Shown here piece by piece: positions 25,775-35,169 of a stretch of DNA of 64,000 nt. Under the pieces are notes generated by a model, which saw only the letters and a program-made list of their open reading frames with translations, did not search any database and was not told where the DNA came from. This DNA comes from Streptomyces cyaneofuscatus (GTDB taxonomy: Bacteria; Actinomycetota; Actinomycetes; Streptomycetales; Streptomycetaceae), in contig NZ_JOEM01000019.1 of the NCBI RefSeq assembly GCF_000718135.1, positions 1 to 64,000 of the forward strand, read 5' to 3'. A program made the translations under genes and the position numbers. Within the stretch, counting starts at the first letter, position 1. Every line of letters starts with the position of its first letter.

Positions 25775-26076
25775 CTGGTGATCCCCCTGGGACTTCGTCA
25801 CTCGGTACTCCGTGCTGCTTTCGGACACTCCGGGGCGGCGGAACAACCTTCTCCGGCGCTCGGCGCGGCCCCCACTATGCCGGTGCCGATGGGGACGGTT
25901 CGCGGCAGGTCCACGGTTCCGTTCCCGCAAGGATGTTCCGGTGTACCCGTGATCCCTTGCGGCCGCCGTCGTTGGTACGTACGGGGGACACCAGGACAGC
26001 GTTCACCCCCGCACTCCGTCCGCGCGAAAACGTACCGACGTGCAACGCAACTGTTACCGCAGGAGGATCAAGAGCC
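25775..26076. other. Divergent intergenic region upstream of the siderophore operon
   Basis: 302 nt without a gene. It should hold the promoter of the siderophore operon and that of the lipoprotein protease. I looked for the 19-bp iron box of DmdR/IdeR repressors (TTAGGTTAGG-type) and saw none. A spaced inverted repeat GGTACGT (25974-25980) / ACGTACC (26030-26036) is the only dyad I noted. Confidence 0.5.
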
Positions 26077-27480
26077 GTGTCCGTGACCGAACCCGCTCCG
26101 GTGGCACCGCCTCCCGCGCCTCCCGTGCACGAGGGCATCCTCCGCCGCCAGTCGCTGCGTGAGTCGGCCGCCCGCACCTATGCGCGGTCCCTGCCGATCG
26201 TTCCGGTCAGGGCGCGCGGGCTCACCATCGAGGGTGCGGACGGACGCCGGTATCTGGACTGTCTGTCGGGCGCGGGGACTCTGGCGCTCGGCCACAACCA
26301 CCCGGTCGTGCTCGAAGCCATCCGGAAGGTCATCGACTCCGGCGCCCCCCTGCACGTGCTCGACCTCGCCACCCCGGTCAAGGACGCCTTCACCACCGAG
26401 CTGTTCGCCACCCTGCCGCGCGAGTTCGCCGACAACGCCCGCATCCAGTTCTGCGGCCCCGCCGGTACGGACGCCGTCGAGGCGGCGTTCAAGCTGGTCC
26501 GGGCCGCGACCGGCCGCGACGGCCTGCTGACCTTCACCGGCGCCTACCACGGTATGACGGCCGGGGCGCTGGAGGCCTCCGGCGGCGCCCGGGACGTGCG
26601 GGTGACCCGGCTGCCCTTCCCGCAGGACTACCGCTGCCCGTTCGGGATCGGCGGCGAGCGCGGGGCCGCCCTCGGCGCGCGGTGGACGGAGCACCTGCTG
26701 GACGACGAGAAGGGCGGCGTCCCGGCCCCGGCGGGGATGATCGTGGAGCCGGTCCAGGGCGAGGGCGGCGTCAACCCCGCCCCGGACGCCTGGCTCCGCA
26801 GGATGCGCGAGATCACCCGGGCCCGGTCCATCCCGCTGATCGCCGACGAGGTGCAGACCGGCGTCGGCAGGACCGGCGCCTTCTGGGCCGTCGAGCACAG
26901 CGGCATCGTGCCGGACGTCATGGTCCTCTCCAAGGCGATCGGCGGTTCCCTCCCGCTCGCGGTCATCGTCTACCGCTCTGAGCTGGACCTCTGGCAGCCG
27001 GGCGCCCACGCGGGTACGTTTCGTGGCAACCAGCTCGCCATGGCGGCGGGCGCGGCCACCCTCGCGTACGTCCGGGAGAACGGGCTGGCGGAGCGGGCGG
27101 CGGCCTTGGGCGCCCGAATGCTCGACAGCCTGCGGAAGTTGCGGGTGGATCATCCGGGGATCGGCGACGTACGGGGGCGCGGACTGATGATCGGCCTGGA
27201 GCTGGTGGACCCCGAGGCCGCGCCCCTGCCGGCCGAGGCCGACGACCACGCCCCGGCCCCGCCGCCGGACCCGGCCCTCGCCCGCGCCGTCCAGCAGGAG
27301 TGCCTGGACCGCGGCCTCATCGTCGAACTGGGCGGCCGGCACAGCGCCGTGGTCCGCCTCCTGCCCCCACTCACCCTCACCGACGAGCAGGCGAGCGCCG
27401 TCGTCGACCGTCTGGCCGACGCGCTGGCAGCCGCGGAGCGTTCGCCGCACCGCAGGGCCGCAGCCGGGCCGACCACCTGA
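26077..27480 (+). CDS. Diaminobutyrate-2-oxoglutarate aminotransferase (siderophore type)
   Basis: 467-residue class III PLP aminotransferase of the RhbA/DABA-aminotransferase type. Motifs: GRRYLDCLSGAGTLALGHNHP, IQFCGPAGTDAVEAAFKLVR, FTGAYHGMTAGALEASGG, LIADEVQTGVGRTG (PLP-binding Asp) and VLSKAIGGSLPLA (Schiff-base Lys near 285). In rhizobactin-type pathways it makes 2,4-diaminobutyrate from aspartate semialdehyde, the precursor of 1,3-diaminopropane. The GTG start has AGGAGG 10 nt upstream. It is first in a four-gene operon with two NIS synthetases and an acyltransferase. No decarboxylase gene follows. Confidence 0.85.
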   Translation: MSVTEPAPVAPPPAPPVHEGILRRQSLRESAARTYARSLPIVPVRARGLTIEGADGRRYLDCLSGAGTLALGHNHPVVLEAIRKVIDSGAPLHVLDLATPVKDAFTTELFATLPREFADNARIQFCGPAGTDAVEAAFKLVRAATGRDGLLTFTGAYHGMTAGALEASGGARDVRVTRLPFPQDYRCPFGIGGERGAALGARWTEHLLDDEKGGVPAPAGMIVEPVQGEGGVNPAPDAWLRRMREITRARSIPLIADEVQTGVGRTGAFWAVEHSGIVPDVMVLSKAIGGSLPLAVIVYRSELDLWQPGAHAGTFRGNQLAMAAGAATLAYVRENGLAERAAALGARMLDSLRKLRVDHPGIGDVRGRGLMIGLELVDPEAAPLPAEADDHAPAPPPDPALARAVQQECLDRGLIVELGGRHSAVVRLLPPLTLTDEQASAVVDRLADALAAAERSPHRRAAAGPTT

Positions 27481-27508
27481 TCCCCGGAACCACACAAGGA
27501 AGACCGCC

Positions 27509-29443
27509 GTGAACCCCACCCCCGCCTCCGAGGCCGACGGCCCCGGTACCCCCCAGCACCGAGGGCAGGACGGACCGGCCGCCCCCGGCACGGTCGAGGC
27601 GACGACCGTGCCCCGTCAGAAAGCGGCGCAGGGCGTTGACTTGAGCGATCCGGCGTACGCCCCCGAGGAGCCCGGCGCCCCCGAAGCCCCGCACGACGCA
27701 GCCCCGTACGACGGACTCCTCGACGGCCAGGACCCGTTGGACCACCCGGACCCGCTGCGGGCCGCCGACGCCGCCGGCACCGAGAGCCTCCTGCGGTGCT
27801 GGACCCGGGAGAACGACCTGCCGCGCCCCGAAGGCGACACCCTGCGCGTCGCCTTCCCCGCCACCGGCACCGCCCTGCTCGTCCCCGTGCACTACTGGTC
27901 CGCCACCGGCGCCCACCGCTTCGGCGCCCCGGTCCTGGAAGGCGCGCCCGAGGAGGCCCCGGCCGCCGACGCCGTCACCGTCGCCGTCCTCATCGGCCGG
28001 GAAGCCGACCGCAACGGCTCCGCCGACCTGGTCGCCCGGGTCGCCGACTCCGTACGCCATACCGCCGGGTTCGTCGAACAGCGGCGCCGCCGCCCCGCCG
28101 AACCGGCCGATGCCGACCTCTTCCTCACCGCCGAGCAGTCCCTCCTCCTCGGCCACCCGCTCCACCCCACCCCCAAGAGCCGCGAAGGGCTCTCCGAGGC
28201 GGAGTCCCGGCGCTATTCGCCCGAGCTCCACGGCTCCTTCCCGCTCCACTGGTTCGCCGTGGACCGCACCCTGACCGCCACCGACTCCGCCTGGAGCGAC
28301 GGCGGCCCGGCGTCCGCCGAGGAACTCCTCGCCCCGCACCGCGACGGGCTGCGCCTGCCGCCCGGCACCGTCGCCGTGCCGCTGCACCCCTGGCAGGCCG
28401 CCGACCTGCTGAGCCGCCCGCAGGTCGCCGCCCTCCAGGAGACCGGCCTGCTGCACGACCTCGGCCCGTACGGCGAGCACTGGCACCCCACCTCGTCCAT
28501 CCGCACCGTCCACCGCCCCGGCGCCCGGGTGATGCTCAAGCTCTCCCTCGGCGTACGCATCACCAACTCCCGCCGCGAGAACCTCCGCAAGGAGCTGCAC
28601 CGGGGCGTCGAGGTCCACCGCCTCCTGACCACCGGACTCGCCGAGAGCTGGCAGCGGGAACACCCCGGCTTCGACATCGTCCGCGACCCCGCCTGGCTCG
28701 CCGTCGACGACCCCGAGGGCACCCCCGTCACCGGCCTCGACGTGATGCTCCGGCAGAACCCCTTCGGCCCGGGCGACGACGCCGTCTGCATCGCCGGGCT
28801 CACCGCACAGCGGCCCCGGCCCGGGCAGCCCCTGATGCGCTCCCGGCTCGCCGAGGCCGTCACCGCCCTCGCCGCCCGGACCGGCCGCCCGGTCGCGGAC
28901 GTCTCCGCCGAGTGGTTCCGGCGCTATCTGGACCGCGTCGTACGCCCCGTCCTCTGGCTCGACGCCCACGCCGGCGTCGCCCTGGAGGCCCACCAGCAGA
29001 ACACCCTGGTCCTGCTCGACCCGGACGGCTGGCCGGTCGGCGGACGCTACCGCGACAACCAGGGCTACTACTTCCGCGAATCCCGCCGCGACGAGCTGGA
29101 GCGGCGGCTCCCGGGCATCTCCACCGTCAGCGACACCTTCGTCTCCGACCCGGTCACCGACGAGCGGTTCGCCTACTACCTGGGCATCAACAACGTCCTC
29201 GGCCTCATCGGCGCGTTCGGCGCGCAACGCCTCACCGACGAACAGACACTCCTCACCGTCCTGCGCCAATTCCTCACCGAGACCGCGGAACTGGGCTCGC
29301 CCCTGCCCGCGTATCTTCTCCAGAACCGCCAACTGCGCTGCAAGGCCAACCTGCTGACCCGGCTGCACGGCCTCGACGAGCTGGTCGGTCCCGTCGACAC
29401 CCAGTCCGTCTACGTCACCATCGCCAACCCGCTCCACGCCTGA
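27509..29443 (+). CDS. IucA/IucC-family NRPS-independent siderophore synthetase (first)
   Basis: 644-residue ATP-dependent synthetase that condenses a carboxylate such as citrate with an amine or hydroxylamine. ATP-site motifs: GHPLHPTPKSREGLSEAE (near 215), HPTSSIRTVHRP, MLKLSLGVRITNSRREN, and the C-terminal FhuF-like part with ALEAHQQNTLVLLDPDGWPVGGRYRDNQGYYF. The N-terminal ~95 residues are an acidic Pro-rich extension. GTG 27509 has AGGA 8 nt upstream. It lies 28 nt after the aminotransferase. It differs clearly from the second synthetase, so the two probably act on successive steps. Confidence 0.9.
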   Translation: MNPTPASEADGPGTPQHRGQDGPAAPGTVEATTVPRQKAAQGVDLSDPAYAPEEPGAPEAPHDAAPYDGLLDGQDPLDHPDPLRAADAAGTESLLRCWTRENDLPRPEGDTLRVAFPATGTALLVPVHYWSATGAHRFGAPVLEGAPEEAPAADAVTVAVLIGREADRNGSADLVARVADSVRHTAGFVEQRRRRPAEPADADLFLTAEQSLLLGHPLHPTPKSREGLSEAESRRYSPELHGSFPLHWFAVDRTLTATDSAWSDGGPASAEELLAPHRDGLRLPPGTVAVPLHPWQAADLLSRPQVAALQETGLLHDLGPYGEHWHPTSSIRTVHRPGARVMLKLSLGVRITNSRRENLRKELHRGVEVHRLLTTGLAESWQREHPGFDIVRDPAWLAVDDPEGTPVTGLDVMLRQNPFGPGDDAVCIAGLTAQRPRPGQPLMRSRLAEAVTALAARTGRPVADVSAEWFRRYLDRVVRPVLWLDAHAGVALEAHQQNTLVLLDPDGWPVGGRYRDNQGYYFRESRRDELERRLPGISTVSDTFVSDPVTDERFAYYLGINNVLGLIGAFGAQRLTDEQTLLTVLRQFLTETAELGSPLPAYLLQNRQLRCKANLLTRLHGLDELVGPVDTQSVYVTIANPLHA

Positions 29444-29481
29444 GGGGCCCCGGCCCCCGCTCCAGAGAGGAGAGTGTCACC

Positions 29482-30243
29482 GTGCCTCCCGCCGACGCGC
29501 CCGCCGAACCCGACGCGGCGCCTGAGGAACCGGGCTCCGGGCCCGGCGACCGGGAAACCCCCGCCGCGCACGCCGGCACGGAAGACACTCTCGACCTGAA
29601 ACTCACCGAGGAACTCCTCGCCCTCATCTCGGCGGACCGGAACAAGGCGACTCGTCGGCGCGACCCCGCCGGCGAACTGCTCGGGGACCCGGCCACCTGG
29701 CCCGGCGCGACCACCGAGGCCGGGGTCTTCCACCTGGTCCCGGTGGTCCTGGAGCGCGATCTCGCCGTCCTCAGCCGCTGGATGAACGACCCCGCCGTCG
29801 CCGCCTTCTGGGAGCTCGCCGGGCCCGCATCCGTCACCGCCGACCATCTGCGGCCGCAGCTCGAAGGGGACGGCCGCTCCCTCCCCTGCCTCGGCGTCCT
29901 CGACGGAACACCCATGAGCTACTGGGAGATCTACCGCGCCGACCTGGACCCGCTGGCCCGCCACTACCCCGCCCGCCTCCACGACACCGGCATCCACCTC
30001 CTCGTCGGGGGCGTGGGCAACCGGGGGAGGGGCGTCGGCACCACCCTGCTCCGCGCGGTCGCCGACCTCGTGCTGGACAACCTTCCGCGCTGCGGCCGGG
30101 TCGTCGCCGAACCGGACCTGCGCAACACCCCGTCCGTATCGGCATTCCTGAGCGCCGGATTCCGCTTCTCCGCAGAGGTGGACCTCCCCGACAAACGTGC
30201 CGCTCTCATGATCCGCGACCGAACGTACCGTGATCACCTGTGA
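29482..30243 (+). CDS. IucB/RhbD-like hydroxylamine acyltransferase (GNAT)
   Basis: 253-residue protein whose last ~180 residues form a GNAT domain of the siderophore N-acyltransferase group: LERDLAVLSRWMNDPAVAAFWEL, MSYWEIYRADLDPLARHYPARLHDTGIHLLVGG, NRGRGVGTTLLRAV (acetyl-CoA loop), RVVAEPDLRNTPSVSAFLSAGFRFSAEVDLPDKRAALM. This group acylates N-hydroxy amines to make hydroxamates. The first ~70 residues are low complexity. GTG 29482 has GGAG 9 nt upstream. Its presence implies an amine N-hydroxylase, but none is encoded in the window. Confidence 0.85.
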   Translation: MPPADAPAEPDAAPEEPGSGPGDRETPAAHAGTEDTLDLKLTEELLALISADRNKATRRRDPAGELLGDPATWPGATTEAGVFHLVPVVLERDLAVLSRWMNDPAVAAFWELAGPASVTADHLRPQLEGDGRSLPCLGVLDGTPMSYWEIYRADLDPLARHYPARLHDTGIHLLVGGVGNRGRGVGTTLLRAVADLVLDNLPRCGRVVAEPDLRNTPSVSAFLSAGFRFSAEVDLPDKRAALMIRDRTYRDHL

Positions 30244-30303
30244 ACATCGCGCCGCACCGTACACACCGCTCGAACCCCATCGGTCCCACCCGGAGGAGTC
30301 CCC

Positions 30304-32205
30304 GTGCCGACATATCCCGCGAGCCCTGATTCCGTCGAGCCCCACCCGCTCCTCAGCCCCCCGGAGCTGAACCGGCAGGTCTGGGACCGGGCCGCAGCGC
30401 GGCTGCTCGCCAAGATGCTCGGCGAGTTCGCGTACGAGGAGATCATCGAGCCCGAACGCCGGCCCGGCGACAGCCACCTGCACTCCCTGTCGCTCGACGA
30501 CGGTACGGAGCTCCGCTTCTCGGCCGGCCGGGGCGTCTACGGGAGCTGGCGCGTCGACCCCGACTCCATCGAGACGGCCCATCCGCCCGCAAGCCCCCTC
30601 TCCAACGGCGCTTCCTCCAGCCACGCCGCCGCCAACGGCACGTCGGACGGTACGGCCCGCCCCTTCCGCGACCCGCTGCGCTTCCTCGCCCGTGCCCGCG
30701 GTCTCCTCGGCCTCGACGGCGCCACCCTCGGCCACCTCATCCGGGAGCTGACCCTCACGCTCTCCGCCGACGCCCGGCTCGACCACACCGCCCTCACCGC
30801 GCGCGAGCTGGCCGACGTCGGCTACGCCGAGCTCGAAGGCCACCAGACCGGCCACCCCTGGCTGGTGGCGAGCAAGGGGCGGCTCGGCTTCTCCGCCGCC
30901 GACGCGGCCCGCTTCACCCCCGAGACCCGCAGCCCCCTCCAGCTGCCGTGGATCGCCGTGAGCACCCGCATCGCGCAGTACCGGGGCGTCGGCCGCCTCA
31001 CCACCCCCGAGCACCTCTACGCCCAGGAGCTCGACCCCTCCGTGCGCGCCTCGTTCGCCGCCGAGCTGCACGCCCGGGGCCTCGATCCCGCGAGCTACCT
31101 CTACCTCCCCGTACACCCCTGGCAGTGGGACGAATGGATCGTGCCGCTCTTCGCCCCCGCCATCGCCGACGGGGACATCGTGGCGCTGCACACCGACGGC
31201 GACGCCCGCCTCGCCCAGCAGTCCGTCCGTACGTTCGCCAACGTGTCCCGCCCCGACCGGCACACGGTGAAGCTGCCGCTCTCCATCCTCAACACCCTGG
31301 TCTGGCGCGGCCTGCCCACCGAACGGACCCTCGCCGCCCCCGCCGTCACCGCCTGGGTCCAGGGCCTGTGCGAGGCCGATCCGTTCCTGCGCGACGCCTG
31401 CCGGGTCATCCTCCTCGGCGAGGTCGCCTCCGTCGCCGTGGAACACCCGCTCTACGACCACCTCCCCGAAGCCCCGTACCAGTACAAGGAAATCCTCGGC
31501 GCGATCTGGCGGGAGCCCCTGCCGCCCCGCCTCGCACCGGGCGAGCGCGCCCGCACGCTCGCCTCCCTCCTCCATACGGATCCGGCGGGGCGCGCGTTCA
31601 CCGCCGAACTCGTCGAGCGCTCCGGGCTCGCCCCGGAGGCCTGGCTCACCCGCCTCTTCGCGGCCCTGCTGCCGCCCCTGCTGCACTTCCTCTACCGCTA
31701 CGGCACGGTGTTCTCCCCGCACGGCGAGAACGCCATCGTCGTCTTCGACGAGAACGACGTGCCCGTGCGCCTCGCGATCAAGGACTTCGTCGACGACGTC
31801 AACGTCAGCGCCCACCCGCTGCCGGAGCACGACACCATGCCCGAGGAGGTCCGCACGGTCCTCCTCACCGAGGCGCCGTCCTTCCTCACCCAGTTCATCC
31901 ACTCCGGCCTCTTCGTCGGCGTCTTCCGCTATCTGTCCCCGCTCTGCGAGGAGCAGCTGGGGGTGAGCGAGGACGCGTTCTGGTCACTCGTCCGGGCGGA
32001 GATCGTCCGCCATCACGCCCGCTTCCCCGAGCTCAAGGAGCGGTTCGAGCTGTTCGACATGCTCACCCCCGAGATCGAGCGGCTCTGTCTCAACCGCAAC
32101 CGGCTGCACGTGGACGGCTACCGCGACCGCTCCAGCCGCCCGCACGCGGCGATCCACGGCACGGTTCCCAATCCGCTGCACCCCTCCGCGCGGATCCGGG
32201 AGTGA
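30304..32205 (+). CDS. IucA/IucC-family NRPS-independent siderophore synthetase (second, DesD/RhbF-like)
   Basis: 633-residue synthetase of the type that accepts an activated monoamide or hydroxamate (DesD, AlcC, RhbF). Motifs: EGHQTGHPWLVASKGRLGFS (near 178), YLYLPVHPWQWDEWIVPLF, SVRTFANVSRPDRHTVKLPLSI, FSPHGENAIVVFDENDVPVRLAIKDFVDDVNVS. GTG 30304 has GGAGG 7 nt upstream. It ends the operon. Together with the first synthetase it would build a citrate-centred dihydroxamate of the schizokinen/rhizobactin type if a hydroxylated diamine is supplied from elsewhere (inference). Confidence 0.9.
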   Translation: MPTYPASPDSVEPHPLLSPPELNRQVWDRAAARLLAKMLGEFAYEEIIEPERRPGDSHLHSLSLDDGTELRFSAGRGVYGSWRVDPDSIETAHPPASPLSNGASSSHAAANGTSDGTARPFRDPLRFLARARGLLGLDGATLGHLIRELTLTLSADARLDHTALTARELADVGYAELEGHQTGHPWLVASKGRLGFSAADAARFTPETRSPLQLPWIAVSTRIAQYRGVGRLTTPEHLYAQELDPSVRASFAAELHARGLDPASYLYLPVHPWQWDEWIVPLFAPAIADGDIVALHTDGDARLAQQSVRTFANVSRPDRHTVKLPLSILNTLVWRGLPTERTLAAPAVTAWVQGLCEADPFLRDACRVILLGEVASVAVEHPLYDHLPEAPYQYKEILGAIWREPLPPRLAPGERARTLASLLHTDPAGRAFTAELVERSGLAPEAWLTRLFAALLPPLLHFLYRYGTVFSPHGENAIVVFDENDVPVRLAIKDFVDDVNVSAHPLPEHDTMPEEVRTVLLTEAPSFLTQFIHSGLFVGVFRYLSPLCEEQLGVSEDAFWSLVRAEIVRHHARFPELKERFELFDMLTPEIERLCLNRNRLHVDGYRDRSSRPHAAIHGTVPNPLHPSARIRE

Positions 32206-32243
32206 CCGCCGTTGTCAGTGGCGCGCCGTAGGGTGGTCGGGCT

Positions 32244-34214
32244 ATGACGAAGCCACTCCTCCCCGAGCTCCTGCACGCCGCCGTCACCGCCGTCGGCGGT
32301 ACGGAGCGCCCCGGCCAGGCCGCCATGGCCGAGGCCGTCGCCGAGGCGGTCGACGACCAATCCCACCTGCTCGTCCAGGCCGGCACCGGCACGGGCAAGT
32401 CCCTCGGCTACCTGGTGCCCGCGCTGGCGCACGGGGAGCGGGTCGTCGTGGCCACGGCCACCCTCGCCCTCCAGCGGCAGCTGGTGGAGCGGGACCTTCC
32501 GCGCACGGTGGAGGCCCTGCACCCGCTGCTGCGCCGGCGCCCGCAGTACGCGATGCTCAAGGGCCGGTCGAACTACCTCTGCCTGCACCGGCTCCACGAA
32601 GGGGTCCCGCAGGACGAGGAGGAGGGGCTCTTCGACCAGTTCGAGGCGGCGGCGCCCTCCAGCAAGCTGGGCCAGGACCTGCTGCGGCTGCGGGAGTGGT
32701 CCAGCGATACGGAGACCGGCGACCGGGACGACCTCACCCCCGGCGTCTCGGACCGGGCCTGGGCGCAGATCTCGGTCTCCTCGCGCGAGTGCCTCGGGGC
32801 GTCGAAGTGCGCGTACGGGGCGGAGTGCTTCGCGGAGGCGGCCCGTGAACGCGCCAAGCTCGCCGATGTGGTCGTCACCAACCACGCCCTGCTCGCGATC
32901 GACGCCATCGAGGGCGCCCCGGTGCTCCCCTCGCACGAGGTGCTGATCGTGGACGAGGCGCACGAGCTGGTCTCCCGGGTCACCGGGGTCGCCACCGGCG
33001 AGTTGACCCCGGCCCAGGTCAACCGGGCGGTCCGGCGGGCGGCGAAGCTGGTCAACGAGAAGGCCGCCGACGCGCTCCAGAGTGCCGCCGAAGGGTTCGA
33101 GCGGGTGATGGAGCTGGCGCTCCCGGGGCGGCTGGAGGATGTGCCCGAGGACCTCGGGTACGCGCTGATGGCGCTGCGGGACGCGGCCCGTACGGTGATC
33201 TCCGCGATCGGCGCCACCCGGGACAAGTCGGTCGAGGACGAGAACGCCGTCCGTAAGCAGGCCCTGGCCTCGGTCGAGTCGATCCACGGGGTAGCCGAGC
33301 GCATCACCCAGGGCTCGGAGTACGACGTCGTCTGGTACGAGCAGCACGACCGGTTCGGCGCCTCGGTGCGGGTGGCCCCGCTCTCCGTCTCCGGGCTGCT
33401 ACGCGAGAAGCTCTTCGCCGAGCGCTCGGTGATCCTGACCTCGGCCACGCTGAAGCTCGGCGGGGACTTCAACGGGGTGGGCGCCTCCCTGGGGCTCGCG
33501 CCCGAGGGCACGGCGGGCGATGACCTCCCGCAGTGGAAGGGGCTGGACGTCGGCTCCCCGTTCGACTACCCGAAGCAGGGCATCCTCTATGTCGCCCGGC
33601 ATCTGAACACCCCGGGGCGCGAGGGGTCCCGTACGGACATGCTCGACGAGCTGGCGGAGCTGGTGGAGGCGGCGGGCGGCCGCACGCTGGGGCTGTTCTC
33701 CTCCATGCGGGGAGCGAAGGCGGCCGCCGAGGAGCTGCGGGGCCGGCTGGACAAGCCGATCCTGCTCCAGGGCGAGGAGACCCTCGGCGAGCTGATCAAG
33801 AACTTCGCCGCCGACCCGGAGACCTGCCTCTTCGGCACCCTCTCGCTCTGGCAGGGCGTGGACGTGCCGGGGCCGAGCTGCCAGCTGGTGGTCATGGACC
33901 GGATCCCGTTCCCCCGCCCCGACGACCCGCTGATGAGCGCCCGCCAGAAGGCGGTCGAGGAGGCCGGCGGCAACGGATTCATGGCGGTGGCCGCGACGCA
34001 CTCCGCGCTGCTGATGGCCCAGGGCGCGGGCCGCCTCGTCCGGGCCACGGGCGACAAGGGCGTCGTAGCCGTGCTGGACCCGCGCCTCGCCAACGCGCGG
34101 TACGGCAGCTATCTGCGCGCCTCCCTGCCGGACTTCTGGTACACCACGGACCGCAACCAGGCGCGCCGCTCACTCGCCGCGATCGACGCGCTCGCCAAGG
34201 CGGACGGCAAGTAG
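32244..34214 (+). CDS. dinG: DinG-like XPD-family ATP-dependent DNA helicase
   Basis: 656-residue superfamily 2 helicase. Walker A is LVQAGTGTGKSLGYL (near 48), the DEAH box is LIVDEAHELV (near 235), motif VI is AQGAGRLVRATGDKG (near 595). Cys residues in NYLCLHR, RECLGASKCAYGAECF (near 113 and 180-196) fit the [4Fe-4S] cluster of XPD/DinG enzymes. DinG unwinds forked and R-loop structures. It is convergent with lexA across a strong terminator. TAGGGT lies 9 nt before the ATG and no ribosome site is seen. Confidence 0.92.
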   Translation: MTKPLLPELLHAAVTAVGGTERPGQAAMAEAVAEAVDDQSHLLVQAGTGTGKSLGYLVPALAHGERVVVATATLALQRQLVERDLPRTVEALHPLLRRRPQYAMLKGRSNYLCLHRLHEGVPQDEEEGLFDQFEAAAPSSKLGQDLLRLREWSSDTETGDRDDLTPGVSDRAWAQISVSSRECLGASKCAYGAECFAEAARERAKLADVVVTNHALLAIDAIEGAPVLPSHEVLIVDEAHELVSRVTGVATGELTPAQVNRAVRRAAKLVNEKAADALQSAAEGFERVMELALPGRLEDVPEDLGYALMALRDAARTVISAIGATRDKSVEDENAVRKQALASVESIHGVAERITQGSEYDVVWYEQHDRFGASVRVAPLSVSGLLREKLFAERSVILTSATLKLGGDFNGVGASLGLAPEGTAGDDLPQWKGLDVGSPFDYPKQGILYVARHLNTPGREGSRTDMLDELAELVEAAGGRTLGLFSSMRGAKAAAEELRGRLDKPILLQGEETLGELIKNFAADPETCLFGTLSLWQGVDVPGPSCQLVVMDRIPFPRPDDPLMSARQKAVEEAGGNGFMAVAATHSALLMAQGAGRLVRATGDKGVVAVLDPRLANARYGSYLRASLPDFWYTTDRNQARRSLAAIDALAKADGK

Positions 34215-34219
34215 GTCAC

Positions 34220-34268
34220 CACGACGAAGCCCCGGGACCGCCGTAAAGCGGCCCGGGGCTTCGTCGTG
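34220..34268. terminator. Strong bidirectional terminator between dinG and lexA
   Basis: Perfect 17-bp inverted repeat (34220-34236 and 34252-34268) enclosing a 15-nt loop with an additional CCGC/GCGG inner stem. Confidence 0.92.
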
Positions 34269-34294
34269 TAGGTGAGGTCGAGGACCGGTGCTCT

Positions 34295-35092
34295 TCACAC
34301 CCGCCGCAGCACCGCCACCACCTTGCCGAGGATCGTCGCCTCGTCACCGGGGATCGGCTGGTACGCGGCGTTGTGCGGGAGCAGCCACACATGGCCGTCC
34401 TCGCGGCGGAAGCGCTTGACCGTCGCCTCGCCGTCCAGCATCGCGGCGACGATGTCGCCGTTCTCCGCGACGGGCTGGCGGCGCACGGTGACCCAGTCGC
34501 CGTCACAGATCGCCGCTTCGATCATCGAGTCACCGACGACCTTCAGGACGAACAGCTCGCCGTCACCGACGAGCTGGCGCGGCAGCGGGAAGACGTCCTC
34601 GACCGACTCCTCGGCGAGGATCGGCCCACCGGCGGCGATCCGGCCCACCAGCGGGACGTACGACGCGGCGGGCTTCCCCGTCGTGTCGGTCGGCTGGGTG
34701 CTGGGCTGGTCCGATCCGCGCACCTCGTAGGCGCGGGGCCGGTGCGGGTCCCGCCGGAGGAACCCCTTGCGCTCCAGGGCCATCAGCTGATGGGCGACGG
34801 ACGACGTGCTGGACAGGCCCACCGCCTGACCGATCTCCCGCATCGACGGCGGGTACCCCCGGCGCTGCACGGAGTCGCGGATGACCTCGATGACCCGCCG
34901 CTGCCGGTCCGTGAGTCCCGAGCTGTCCGCCCTGATCCCTGGCGGCCTCCCGGGCAAGGAGCGCCCGGGTCGCGCGGGCTCGGGCCCGTCCGTGTTCGTG
35001 ACTGAGTCATTCATGGCATGCACCGGCTCAAGTCGGCTCTGGGAGCGGTGGTCCCGGGCGGTGATGGTGGCACTGTCTGCGGTCGTGGTCAC
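34295..35092 (-). CDS. lexA: SOS repressor LexA
   Basis: 265-residue repressor of DNA-damage genes. The N-terminal winged helix (about 55-120) contains [44 protein letters not shown]. The Ala-Gly self-cleavage bond is in [10 protein letters not shown], with catalytic Ser in [11 protein letters not shown] and Lys in [10 protein letters not shown]. The N-terminal ~50 residues are an unconserved extension; the GTG start at 35092 has AGAGGGG 5 nt upstream, and ATG 35014 is an alternative. An SOS box lies upstream, so the gene is autoregulated and will respond to RecA, encoded in the same window. Confidence 0.95.
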   Translation of the reverse strand: MTTTADSATITARDHRSQSRLEPVHAMNDSVTNTDGPEPARPGRSLPGRPPGIRADSSGLTDRQRRVIEVIRDSVQRRGYPPSMREIGQAVGLSSTSSVAHQLMALERKGFLRRDPHRPRAYEVRGSDQPSTQPTDTTGKPAASYVPLVGRIAAGGPILAEESVEDVFPLPRQLVGDGELFVLKVVGDSMIEAAICDGDWVTVRRQPVAENGDIVAAMLDGEATVKRFRREDGHVWLLPHNAAYQPIPGDEATILGKVVAVLRRV

Positions 35093-35127
35093 GTCGGCCC
35101 CTCTCGAATGTTCTCCCTAGCTGGACA

Positions 35128-35157
35128 ACGGTAGTAGCTTTCGAAAGGTTGCGCCAA
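35128..35157 (-). promoter_or_regulatory. Candidate lexA promoter
   Basis: On the minus strand TTGGCG (35157-35152) and TACCGT (35133-35128) are 18 nt apart. The -35 overlaps the SOS box. Confidence 0.45.
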
Positions 35158-35169
35158 ACACACGTTCGA
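35154..35169 (-). promoter_or_regulatory. LexA-binding SOS box
   Basis: TCGAACGTGTGTTTGG on the minus strand fits the actinobacterial SOS consensus TCGAAC-N4-GTTCGA at 10 of 12 conserved positions. It lies 62 nt upstream of the lexA start and overlaps the predicted -35. Confidence 0.8.

Noticed and set aside
27796..30243. 815-codon open frame ending in the GNAT acyltransferase
   Set aside because: Only the part from GTG 29482 has family motifs; the rest overlaps the first siderophore synthetase.
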